Below are positions 6,501-12,117 of a stretch of DNA of 12,117 bases, piece after piece. A program made the position numbers and the translations under genes. Position 1 is the stretch's first letter. Every line of letters begins with the position of its first letter. Source of the stretch: CAXRGH01 sp964230195 (GTDB lineage: Bacteria > Pseudomonadota > Gammaproteobacteria > Enterobacterales > Alteromonadaceae); contig CAXRGH010000005.1 in the NCBI GenBank assembly GCA_964230195.1, positions 1 through 12,117 of the forward strand. Direction: 5' to 3'. The notes below the pieces were generated by a model. It did not search any database. It was not told the origin of the DNA and saw only the letters and a list, made by a program, of their open reading frames with translations.

Positions 6501-8897
6501 CTAAGCCTCCGGAATTGCAACGTCTATTTCGTAGCTGTTACCTGACTCAATCATGACTAAACCTGGTGTTCCAGTCGGTTGACCATTAACCGTAATCGTC
6601 TTTTTCTCAAGCCCCGCAACTTTACGGATTTTAATGTTGAGAATCGCTCCCCTGAAATATCGAACAATCGCGATATTGGTTAAATGCTTGGGTAATTGAG
6701 GTGAAATGGTTAAGCCTGATGTTGTCCCTTTTAGACCAAATAAACCTTCGAGCAAACTGCGGGCGATCCACGCACATGTTCCCGTATTGAACAATTGACT
6801 TGAACGACCAGCAACCTCGGTATACTGGTGGAAAGCGCCTCTGAAATAATTTGGAATGAAAATAGGTAGTTGACCTCGTTTAAGGTAGGCATCATCCAAA
6901 TCAGGAATCATCATTTTTAATTGTCTGTAGGCTTCTTCCCCTTCACCGTGCTGGTAGAGTGCATAGATATAGAATGCAGCAGCATGATTGTAAACCGAAC
7001 CATTTTCCGCTGTGCCTGGAAATTTTTGGGTCACTCGCCCTATGTCTTCACGCATTTTTGTAAATGCTGGTGCCAACATAGCCGTGCCAAAAGGGGTGAC
7101 CAAATGTTCATTGATGGCTGCCATTATCTTGGCTTTTTGTTCAGGAGAGATCGCATTCGCCAACATAGCCCAGCTTTGTGGATTGAGAAAAATCTTGCCC
7201 TCGCTATCCGCGCTAATACCAAAAAGGTTACCGTCATCAGTAATCCCTCTGGCAAACCAGTCACCATCCCAACAGTGCTTATTGACAGCTTGGTTGCAAC
7301 AGTCAGCTTGCGTTTTGTATTGCTTGGCAAGTGTGATTGAGCCTGTTCGCTCTAATATCTCCGCCCACATACTCATTGCAACACTTGTAGCCAGCGTTAA
7401 CCAAACAGAAACCCCTTTTCCTTTATAACCCACCATATTCATAGGATCACACCAATCGCCTTGATTGATATAATGCAAACCTCGTTCATCCCGTGCTTGC
7501 CAAAGATAATCCATTGCCTGACAAATGTGCGCTTTGACAGGTGCGCAAGCATCACTGTCTTGATAGGGAAGCTGTTCGTCAAGTAGTGAGTAATCCGCAG
7601 TTTCTGAAAAATAAGCAGACAATACAACCGGTAGCCAGATGTTGTGATCTGTGTGTGGGACTTGATTGATGTACTTTAATTCCGCACTCTCATGCAACAG
7701 AATACCGTCTGGCATTGCACCCGATATTAGCTGTTGGCTTATTGCTGTTATAAACGCTTTTCTCGCAACATTGGGCTTGAGATAAATCATGCCCATAGCA
7801 TCTTGTAAGTAATTGCGAGTTTGCGGATCGGTGCTCAGACGATTGACATCGCCATGATAATGCATCTGTCTTTTCAGCCAGTGATTCACAAAATGATCAA
7901 ACTGATGATCAGAGGTGGATTGCTGCCAACCATATACACTCAGATCCATCGCGTTAGTATTCGCTATCAAGCTATCTTCAAAGTCACTTGCATCGGCAAG
8001 ATAGGATGAGGTTAGGCGGGCTATTTCAGCTTCATCTTGTGCTGGCCCAAACATAAATCTTAGGGTGTGCTGTTCGTTAGGCGCTAAGTTCTTGTCACAC
8101 TGGAGGACTGCTGTTGGCATGTCGTAATGACTCGCGCCATTGGCTAGTTTGGCGGATGTCAATGCGCTGGGTGCGTGCAACCCGCCTTCACCTTCAAATG
8201 CTACTTGGCGAGTTTCCCAGCCTGTAATGTCAGCATCTGTAACTAAGTAAGTAAGATCGTTGAGGTGTTTGTTTTTAAAATAATCTTCAACTTTTTGATA
8301 TGGCGTAATGGAATGACAGACAACACCATTCAAGGCGTCTGAAAAAGCAGCACTCTGATTCATCCAGGACATATAACCGACGGGACAGTAGGCGAAAACA
8401 GAGATTGAACGGCTATCACCCGACACATTATTAACGGTAATTTTCCAAAATTCACACACTTCACCAGGAGTTAGATGGGCTCGTAATGTTACATTCAAGC
8501 CAAGACACTCTGAGTGCCATTCAAATCGGTCAGAATGGCAAATAAACGTAAATGTTTGCTCTGGGTGTTTGACTGGCTCATAGGGCAGTGAGAAAATTTC
8601 ACCAGTCTTATTGTCTCTAATATAAAAGAAACGCCCGGGGTGATGTGTAAAATAGTGATGCTCAGGTTGTATAAATGTTTTCGCCTCTAGTACAGGCGCG
8701 TGAGCATATTTTGCAGGCTCAGGTTGCATAAATTGAGCGACTGCAAACCCTCGAGAATTCATCTGCAGGAGCAACTTATCGTTCCATAAAAAACCAGCAG
8801 CTTTTGGCATGGATGTTGGATTGTTAAGTGCGACACTACCGGTTAAATCACAAAGTGATATTTGCTCCGGTGCTGAGGTATCCAATGGTGAGTTCAT
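6501..8897 (-). CDS. GH94 phosphorylase, probable cellobionic acid phosphorylase
   Basis: A 798-residue cytosolic glycoside phosphorylase of family GH94, with no signal peptide. The N-terminal half is the beta-sandwich domain. After a helical linker comes the alpha/alpha barrel with QGDWCDPMN (D481 and D484), the general-acid aspartate motif. PGTAENGSVYNHAAAF, YFRGAFHQYTEVAGRSSQLF and NTGTCAW supply further active-site loops, and a C-terminal beta domain closes the protein. Length matches cellobiose, chitobiose and cellobionate phosphorylases (about 790-820). Cellobionate is inferred as substrate because gluconokinase follows immediately, and because R621 and K625 (GRVTQK), just before the PGTAENG loop, could hold the carboxylate of gluconate. 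I recall an Arg/Lys pair with the same spacing in the Saccharophagus enzyme. The reaction would be cellobionate + Pi to alpha-glucose 1-phosphate + gluconate. Cellobiose or chitobiose phosphorylase are the alternatives. Confidence 0.85.
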   Translation of the reverse strand: MNSPLDTSAPEQISLCDLTGSVALNNPTSMPKAAGFLWNDKLLLQMNSRGFAVAQFMQPEPAKYAHAPVLEAKTFIQPEHHYFTHHPGRFFYIRDNKTGEIFSLPYEPVKHPEQTFTFICHSDRFEWHSECLGLNVTLRAHLTPGEVCEFWKITVNNVSGDSRSISVFAYCPVGYMSWMNQSAAFSDALNGVVCHSITPYQKVEDYFKNKHLNDLTYLVTDADITGWETRQVAFEGEGGLHAPSALTSAKLANGASHYDMPTAVLQCDKNLAPNEQHTLRFMFGPAQDEAEIARLTSSYLADASDFEDSLIANTNAMDLSVYGWQQSTSDHQFDHFVNHWLKRQMHYHGDVNRLSTDPQTRNYLQDAMGMIYLKPNVARKAFITAISQQLISGAMPDGILLHESAELKYINQVPHTDHNIWLPVVLSAYFSETADYSLLDEQLPYQDSDACAPVKAHICQAMDYLWQARDERGLHYINQGDWCDPMNMVGYKGKGVSVWLTLATSVAMSMWAEILERTGSITLAKQYKTQADCCNQAVNKHCWDGDWFARGITDDGNLFGISADSEGKIFLNPQSWAMLANAISPEQKAKIMAAINEHLVTPFGTAMLAPAFTKMREDIGRVTQKFPGTAENGSVYNHAAAFYIYALYQHGEGEEAYRQLKMMIPDLDDAYLKRGQLPIFIPNYFRGAFHQYTEVAGRSSQLFNTGTCAWIARSLLEGLFGLKGTTSGLTISPQLPKHLTNIAIVRYFRGAILNIKIRKVAGLEKKTITVNGQPTGTPGLVMIESGNSYEIDVAIPEA

Positions 8898-8915
8898 ATC
8901 CGTTCACCCAGCCTG

Positions 8916-10256
8916 TTAGGCGTTCGCGTTGTTAATATCAGCATGAATCGCTTCCATCTTGTCTTCTGACAGTTGGTAACGACTAATGATCCAAACCGCA
9001 ATAGCTGCGAAAACTGCAGGTAACAAACTTGCCAATAATAGTATACCCATGGCAGAGTCTGATGATTGTTCCGTATTGGCAACATACCCCATCGCACCAA
9101 GCACCCAGCCTATCGTTGCTCCCGCTGCTGCACCACCGAGTTTTTGAGAGAATGCGGCTGCAGAGAAAATCATTGCGGTGGCACGTCTACCATTTTTCCA
9201 TTGAGAGTAGTCAGCCGTATCGGCGTACATGGAAAATACTAATGGTGACTTTGGACCTAATGCCAAGCCGATGCAAATTTGAAGTACAAACATCAGAGTT
9301 ATTTGGTCCGCAGGGATCACAAAGAAGAGGGCGGATAGTACTGCTACGATAGACATCAATACCATAAGCAACTTGCGTTTATCCATCCATTTTGTCAGTA
9401 AAGGTGTTGATGCTGCACCAATGGCTAGAGATATCATATACACGGTGGTATAAGCCCCGATTAAATCCTCACGGCCGACATAATACTTAAAATAGAAGGT
9501 GCCAGAACTCGCGCGAAGAGAAATAGTAAGCATAATAATCAACGCAAGGGCAAACAGCACTAACCAAGGCCCATTTGATAATAAGTCTTTAATGTCTTGC
9601 TTTACGGGCGTTGCAGATGTTTGTGGTGGTTCAATACGCTCTTTTGTTGCTAAGAAACTGAGTGTAAATAATAGTGCTGCAATGCCACCATAAATCCACA
9701 TGGTTGCTTGCCAGCCAGCGGCCTCATTGCCTGCACCAAGATAGGCCACCAAATTAGGCGTCATGTACGCGACTAAGGTTCCACCGGTAAACGCACCGAT
9801 AAACCTAAAGCTGGTTAATGTGGTGCGCTGCTGACTGTCGCTAGTAATAACACCGAGCAGTGCCCCGTAAGGTACATTAATAAAGGTATATGCAAGCATC
9901 ATGAAGATGTAGGTTGCATATGCATAGACCAGTTTTCCACTATCTGAAAAATCAGGAACAGTGAAGAGTAAAACACCACCTGCCGCGAGAGGTAATATCC
10001 CTAACAGAAGATAGGGTCTGAATTTACCAAAGCGAGTTTGTGTGCGATCGGCAAGAATCCCCATTGCTGGATCACTGAACGCGTCAATAATTCGGGTGAC
10101 TAGCATCATGGTACCAACAGCTGCGGCAGGTAACCCAAATACGTCCGTGTAAAATATAAATAAGAATACGTCGAAAACTCGCCAATAAAAATTTGAAGCT
10201 ACATCTCCAAAGGCATAACCAACTTTTTCGGTGAATTTGAGTTTGTTGCTGTCCAT
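8916..10256 (-). CDS. GPH-family (MelB-like) sugar:cation symporter of the major facilitator superfamily
   Basis: A 446-residue inner-membrane transporter with about 12 hydrophobic segments. It belongs to the glycoside-pentoside-hexuronide:cation symporters. FGDVASNFYW (residues 16-25) and RIIDAFSDPAMG followed by ILADRTQTRFGKFRP (55-81) form the family signature. D18, D58 and D62 correspond to the acidic cation-site residues of MelB, suggesting Na+ or H+ coupling. The cytoplasmic loop after TM6 is short (ERIEPPQTSATPVKQ), and no C-terminal enzyme domain is fused. It is the promoter-proximal gene of the operon, 18 bp before the GH94 start. The substrate inferred from context is cellobionate (beta-glucosyl-gluconate) or a related aldonic-acid disaccharide; nothing in the sequence alone identifies it. 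The leader before ATG 10256 has only a weak ribosome binding site (AGAGAA). Confidence 0.92.
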   Translation of the reverse strand: MDSNKLKFTEKVGYAFGDVASNFYWRVFDVFLFIFYTDVFGLPAAAVGTMMLVTRIIDAFSDPAMGILADRTQTRFGKFRPYLLLGILPLAAGGVLLFTVPDFSDSGKLVYAYATYIFMMLAYTFINVPYGALLGVITSDSQQRTTLTSFRFIGAFTGGTLVAYMTPNLVAYLGAGNEAAGWQATMWIYGGIAALLFTLSFLATKERIEPPQTSATPVKQDIKDLLSNGPWLVLFALALIIMLTISLRASSGTFYFKYYVGREDLIGAYTTVYMISLAIGAASTPLLTKWMDKRKLLMVLMSIVAVLSALFFVIPADQITLMFVLQICIGLALGPKSPLVFSMYADTADYSQWKNGRRATAMIFSAAAFSQKLGGAAAGATIGWVLGAMGYVANTEQSSDSAMGILLLASLLPAVFAAIAVWIISRYQLSEDKMEAIHADINNANA

Positions 10257-10282
10257 GATAATTCTCTAATTGTTAATATTTT

Positions 10283-10310
10283 TTTATAAATGTAACCGCT
10301 TACATTTCAA
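10283..10310 (-). promoter_or_regulatory. Sigma-70 promoter of the symporter-phosphorylase-kinase-CBM9 operon
   Basis: Read on the minus strand: -35 TTGAAA (10310-10305), a 16-bp spacer, and -10 TATAAA (10288-10283), predicting a transcript start near 10276 and a leader of about 20 bases before the symporter ATG. The entire spacer is occupied by the operator described separately. Box quality and position are good for a regulated promoter. Confidence 0.6.
10288..10307. promoter_or_regulatory. LacI/GalR-family type operator
   Basis: AAATGTAACCGCTTACATTT is a 20-bp palindrome with a central CG and one mismatched pair. Its core TGTAACCGCTTACA (10291-10304) fits the generic LacI-family pattern with a central CG dyad. 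It lies exactly between the -35 and -10 boxes of the operon promoter, where bound repressor would block polymerase. No LacI-family gene is in the window, so the regulator must be encoded elsewhere. Confidence 0.65.
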
Positions 10311-10334
10311 AAGGCGAGAGTTATTTTTAAATTT

Positions 10335-10354
10335 ATGTTAATCAAATTTAACAT
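10335..10354. promoter_or_regulatory. Perfect 7-bp inverted repeat ATGTTAA-N6-TTAACAT
   Basis: The arms ATGTTAA (10335-10341) and TTAACAT (10348-10354) flank TCAAAT. The centre lies about 68 bp upstream of the predicted operon transcript start, a position typical of activators. The half-site spacing is two bases too long for CRP. The regulator is not identified, and the site could also act on the divergent DUF481 gene. Confidence 0.4.
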
Positions 10355-10392
10355 CTGAGAAAAAAGTATGATTTTTGTATGAAATGGCGAAA

Positions 10393-10412
10393 AAACTCTC
10401 TGAAACTCTCTG
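10393..10412. repeat. Tandem 10-bp direct repeat AAACTCTCTG
   Basis: Two exact adjacent copies (10393-10402 and 10403-10412). The period equals one helical turn, as in binding sites for OmpR/PhoB-type response regulators. They lie about 40-60 bp before the likely transcript start of the DUF481 gene, so they may be an activator site for it. Confidence 0.45.
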
Positions 10413-10436
10413 TCAAAAGTATTCATTTGGCTGTAT

Positions 10437-10447
10437 TGGTATATACT
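10437..10447 (+). promoter_or_regulatory. Extended -10 type promoter for the DUF481 gene
   Basis: TGG-TATATA (10437-10445), overlapping TATACT (10442-10447), gives an extended -10 element about 37 bp before the ATG. No good -35 box is visible at the right distance, which would fit a promoter needing an activator bound at the tandem repeat just upstream. Confidence 0.35.
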
Positions 10448-10483
10448 TAGCCTCAATTTTCAACTTGCCGAGAAATAAGCTCT

Positions 10484-11236
10484 ATGACACTAAACGCCTT
10501 ACTAGTCACCTCTACTTTGTTTTTATTTTCAGCTGTTGCTAATGCCAACGATGAAGAAGCAAAGCCGTTTACTATGGATGGTGAGTTTGGTTTTACATCA
10601 ACAACAGGTAATACAAAAAGCTCTTCGTCTCTGATTAAACTCAATGCAAAGCACGAGTTATCAGATTGGAGTAATCAATACGTTGTTGAAGGTTTTCACA
10701 AGAAACAAGAAGTGTTTAATACTGAGTTGGATAAAGATGTTGAACAAACGGCTGCACAAAAAGTGTTTTTCTCGGCACAAGGTGATTATAAGCTAGAAAA
10801 TCCAAACTATCGTCTGTTCCTGTTCTCTTCTTATGAGAATGATAGATTTGCGAGTTTTGATTACCAAGCGACACTGGCTGGTGGTTGGAGTCAACAGGTC
10901 TGGAAGACAAAAAAAAGTGACTTCAAATACAGTATTGGTCCGGGTTACTCTCTCGCCGAGGACTTGCAGGGTGAGGAAGTCAACGGTTTGATTGTACGTT
11001 CGTCTGCACAATATGTTTGGAAGATTTCTGAAACCGCTTCTTTCAGACAAAGCGTCAGTACGGAATACGGTGATGATAATACTAAGTCAAAATCTGAAAC
11101 GTCATTGTCAGCTAAGGTCAATGGTTCCTTGGCGATGAAATTCAGTTATGTTTTAAACCACAACAGTACAGTGTCACCGGGTAAAGAAAATCTTGATAGC
11201 ATTGCAGCTGTTACTCTGGTTTACAGCTTCTTTTAA
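10484..11236 (+). CDS. DUF481 family outer-membrane protein (YdiY-like, 'salt-induced outer membrane protein')
   Basis: A 250-residue predicted beta-barrel protein. The signal peptide is residues 1-21 (cleavage after ANA in VANANDEE). The mature protein opens with the DUF481 hallmark GEFGFTSTTGNTKSSS (33-48). It continues as amphipathic strands (NYRLFLFSSYENDRF, SDFKYSIGPGYSL, SLAMKFSYVLNHNSTV) and ends in VTLVYSFF with a C-terminal Phe, the usual signal for outer-membrane assembly. Family members have been described as salt- or acid-induced, but no molecular function is firmly known. ATG 10484 is preceded by GAGAAA at about eight bases. The gene is divergent from the sugar-acid operon and shares its 227-bp control region, so co-regulation is possible; uptake of the sugar acid through this barrel would be speculation. 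Confidence 0.87.
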   Translation: MTLNALLVTSTLFLFSAVANANDEEAKPFTMDGEFGFTSTTGNTKSSSSLIKLNAKHELSDWSNQYVVEGFHKKQEVFNTELDKDVEQTAAQKVFFSAQGDYKLENPNYRLFLFSSYENDRFASFDYQATLAGGWSQQVWKTKKSDFKYSIGPGYSLAEDLQGEEVNGLIVRSSAQYVWKISETASFRQSVSTEYGDDNTKSKSETSLSAKVNGSLAMKFSYVLNHNSTVSPGKENLDSIAAVTLVYSFF

Positions 11237-11255
11237 ATATCAACTTCGCATTTGC

Positions 11256-11286
11256 AGGCACCTGTGATTGTCTAATCGGGGTGCCT
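11256..11286. terminator. Nested hairpin after the DUF481 gene, possible terminator
   Basis: The outer stem is AGGCACC (11256-11262) with GGTGCCT (11280-11286), enclosing an inner stem GATT/AATC (11266-11269 / 11274-11277). It begins 19 bases after the DUF481 stop codon, as a terminator would, but it is followed by AAAACG rather than a U-tract, so intrinsic termination would be weak or Rho-assisted. Confidence 0.4.
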
Positions 11287-11360
11287 AAAACGTTACCTGT
11301 CCTTAATTGCTCGCCATACTGAACTGTTGATGGATGCCTGCTTATCCATTACCACAAAAC

Positions 11361-11387
11361 GCACCTTGTTTTGAAACTGAAAGGTGC
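11361..11387. terminator. Hairpin GCACCTT/AAGGTGC, possible terminator
   Basis: A 7-bp perfect stem (11361-11367 / 11381-11387) with a possible inner stem GTTT/AAAC. On the plus strand it is followed by TTCCAGTT, and on the minus strand by GTTTTGTGG. Both tails are modest, so it could be a weak terminator in either direction or an RNA structure of other use. Confidence 0.35.
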
Positions 11388-11476
11388 TTCCAGTTGGAAC
11401 AAGTGTAAGTATGCATGTGGTCATTCAGTAGACTGCTATTCTCATATCAATTGAAGCGATTGAAAGGTATTTTTGT

Positions 11477-11501
11477 GGGGCCGCTTTTTGGTAACGGCCC
11501 C
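11477..11501. repeat. GC-rich inverted repeat GGGGCCG/CGGCCCC
   Basis: A perfect 7-bp, all-G/C stem (11477-11483 / 11495-11501) with an 11-base loop, in otherwise AT-rich DNA. There is no U-tract after it. It sits about 75 bp before the proposed toxin-gene ATG and could structure its leader RNA or mark a recombination boundary. Confidence 0.45.
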
Positions 11502-11577
11502 TCGTAAAATATTCATCGTGAGAAAAAATAATTCAGAGTTTTTAGTTGGTTGTCCCATATCGTTATTGGAAAGAAGT

Positions 11578-11904
11578 ATGGGAAAAACGCTATGTACTTA
11601 TGGTTGGGTGTCCATGATTATTCTAAAAGGAGTAGAGAAGGGACAAGTATTTTTAAGATACTCGAATACTGCTACAGACAAAGGAAGTTTCCTTACGACG
11701 ACAAGATTTTCCTCACCGAGTGCAGCCGTTGAGGGTTTGTATTTAGCGCCTTACGGAAATACTGCTCAGTATGTTCAGAAAGTGACAACTACTCAAAGAA
11801 CTATGGTACTTCAAGGGGGTGTTGCTAATGGAGGTGCGGGAGTAAATCAAACCTTAATGATAAACAGAGAAGCGTTTAAAATATTTAAAGGAACAACATA
11901 TTAA
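11578..11904 (+). CDS. Orphan polymorphic-toxin C-terminal domain-like protein
   Basis: A 108-residue protein if started at ATG 11578 (GGAAAG upstream). The frame itself is open from 11473. Residues 23-91 recall C-terminal toxin domains of Rhs, CdiA and similar polymorphic toxins: VFLRYSNTATDKGSF, TTTRFSSPSAAVEGL, LAPYGNTAQYVQKV, then GGVANGGAGVNQTL. The order Arg27, then a Thr/Ser strand (40-42), then Gly-rich...Gln91 resembles an R-S-E ADP-ribosyltransferase layout such as EF-Tu-modifying TreTu-like domains, but the final catalytic Glu is not evident, so enzymatic identity is uncertain. No secretion signal, Rhs repeats or PAAR domain precedes it, so this is either a displaced toxin tip or a relic. 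Its stop codon overlaps the ATG of the next gene (TAATG), the usual toxin-immunity arrangement. The exact start is unsure. Confidence 0.5.
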   Translation: MGKTLCTYGWVSMIILKGVEKGQVFLRYSNTATDKGSFLTTTRFSSPSAAVEGLYLAPYGNTAQYVQKVTTTQRTMVLQGGVANGGAGVNQTLMINREAFKIFKGTTY

Positions 11905-12117
11905 TGAACAATAATGTTGATGAGGCTTCAATAAAGAAAGAAGTCGATCAAATGTTAAAGATGCTTGCCGAACCGTTGAGTAACACAGAGATTGCAAACG
12001 GTTGGAGTGTTGAGTGCCAGAAGGCTATGGTCAAATTATTTGGTGATATAAAACTTAGGCTTGAATTATCGCAAGACCATCCTCCTCTGTTTATTGCTCG
12101 AGGCTTGGATCAATGGG
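11904..12117 (+). CDS. Putative immunity protein, N-terminal part, truncated by window edge
   Basis: An open frame of 71 codons runs from ATG 11904 to the window end. It overlaps the toxin-like gene's TAA by one base, with AAAGGA (11887-11892) as ribosome binding site. The visible protein starts MNNNVDEASIKKEVDQMLKM and is helical, acidic and without a signal peptide, as expected for a small cytosolic immunity protein. I do not recognise the family; the immunity role is inferred only from position behind a toxin-like domain. Total length and any domain beyond residue 71 lie outside the window. Confidence 0.55.
   Translation, partial: MNNNVDEASIKKEVDQMLKMLAEPLSNTEIANGWSVECQKAMVKLFGDIKLRLELSQDHPPLFIARGLDQW

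Larger units (their letters stand above)
11237..11577. other. Gene-free stretch with three hairpins between the DUF481 gene and the toxin-like gene
   Basis: About 340 bp with no convincing coding frame. It contains three unrelated inverted repeats (11256-11286, 11361-11387, 11477-11501), listed separately. I looked for integron attC core sites, IS ends and remnants of a large toxin body (for example an Rhs core) and saw none. An open frame continues upstream of the toxin-like gene's ATG back to 11473, running through the third hairpin, but its residues there look non-coding. Confidence 0.5.

Noticed and set aside
6921..7428. Two overlapping plus-strand open frames inside the GH94 gene
   Set aside because: They lie fully within a well-supported GH94 gene, have no ribosome binding site and show no protein-like features.
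10336..10353. CRP site in the operon control region
   Set aside because: The TGTTA/TAACA half-sites are eight bases apart rather than six, and the conserved G of TGTGA is missing.
11237..11480. Integron attC (VCR-like) site
   Set aside because: Inverted repeats are present, but no GTTRRRY / RYYYAAC core pair was found at matching positions.
11550..11732. Overlapping 60-codon plus-strand frame within the toxin-like gene
   Set aside because: It begins at a TTG, overlaps the toxin-like frame and resembles no known family. The overlapping frame shows toxin-domain patterns and the stop/start coupling to the next gene.

Overview
The window reads as a chromosomal stretch of a gammaproteobacterium, probably marine and polysaccharide-using. 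The reasons are the moderately AT-rich composition, Gram-negative envelope families (MipA/OmpV, DUF481, DUF2884/YggN), a Vibrio/Alteromonadales-style chemoreceptor ending in ...VARFKF, and a sugar-acid operon with a GPH-type cation symporter. I do not name a genus.

Layout. (1) 1-787, minus: the N-terminal 262 codons of a Glu/Leu/Phe/Val-type glutamate dehydrogenase, cut by the window edge. (2) 1021-1806, plus: a MipA/OmpV outer-membrane protein. (3) 1909-4041, plus: a complete methyl-accepting chemotaxis protein with a Cache-like sensor. A hairpin terminator lies at 4070-4093 between it and (4). (4) 4152-4979, minus: a periplasmic DUF2884 (YggN-like) protein. (5) 5262-10256, minus: a tight four-gene operon read in the order GPH symporter, GH94 phosphorylase, gluconokinase, secreted CBM9-like protein. 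(6) 10484-11236, plus: a DUF481 outer-membrane protein, divergent from the operon. (7) 11237-11577: a gene-free stretch with three separate hairpins. (8) 11578-11904 and 11904 to the end, plus: a small protein resembling a polymorphic-toxin C-terminal domain, with an overlapping partial gene in the position of its immunity gene.

The operon is the most informative part. The GH94 protein carries the family's GDW-x-D motif and, near its C-terminal active-site region, an Arg and a Lys four residues apart. It is followed one base later by a gluconokinase. This is the gene pair expected for cellobionic acid phosphorylase: cellobionate + Pi gives glucose 1-phosphate + gluconate, and gluconate is then phosphorylated to 6-phosphogluconate. 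The symporter would import the aldonic acid disaccharide that lytic polysaccharide monooxygenases or cellobiose dehydrogenases release from cellulose. The CBM9-like secreted protein, which overlaps the kinase gene by four bases, may bind the sugar outside the inner membrane. The promoter region has a LacI-type palindrome exactly between a -35 and a -10 box, so substrate-induced derepression by a LacI-family regulator encoded elsewhere is likely.

The right end looks like a different kind of DNA: an orphan toxin-domain/immunity pair with no large toxin body upstream.
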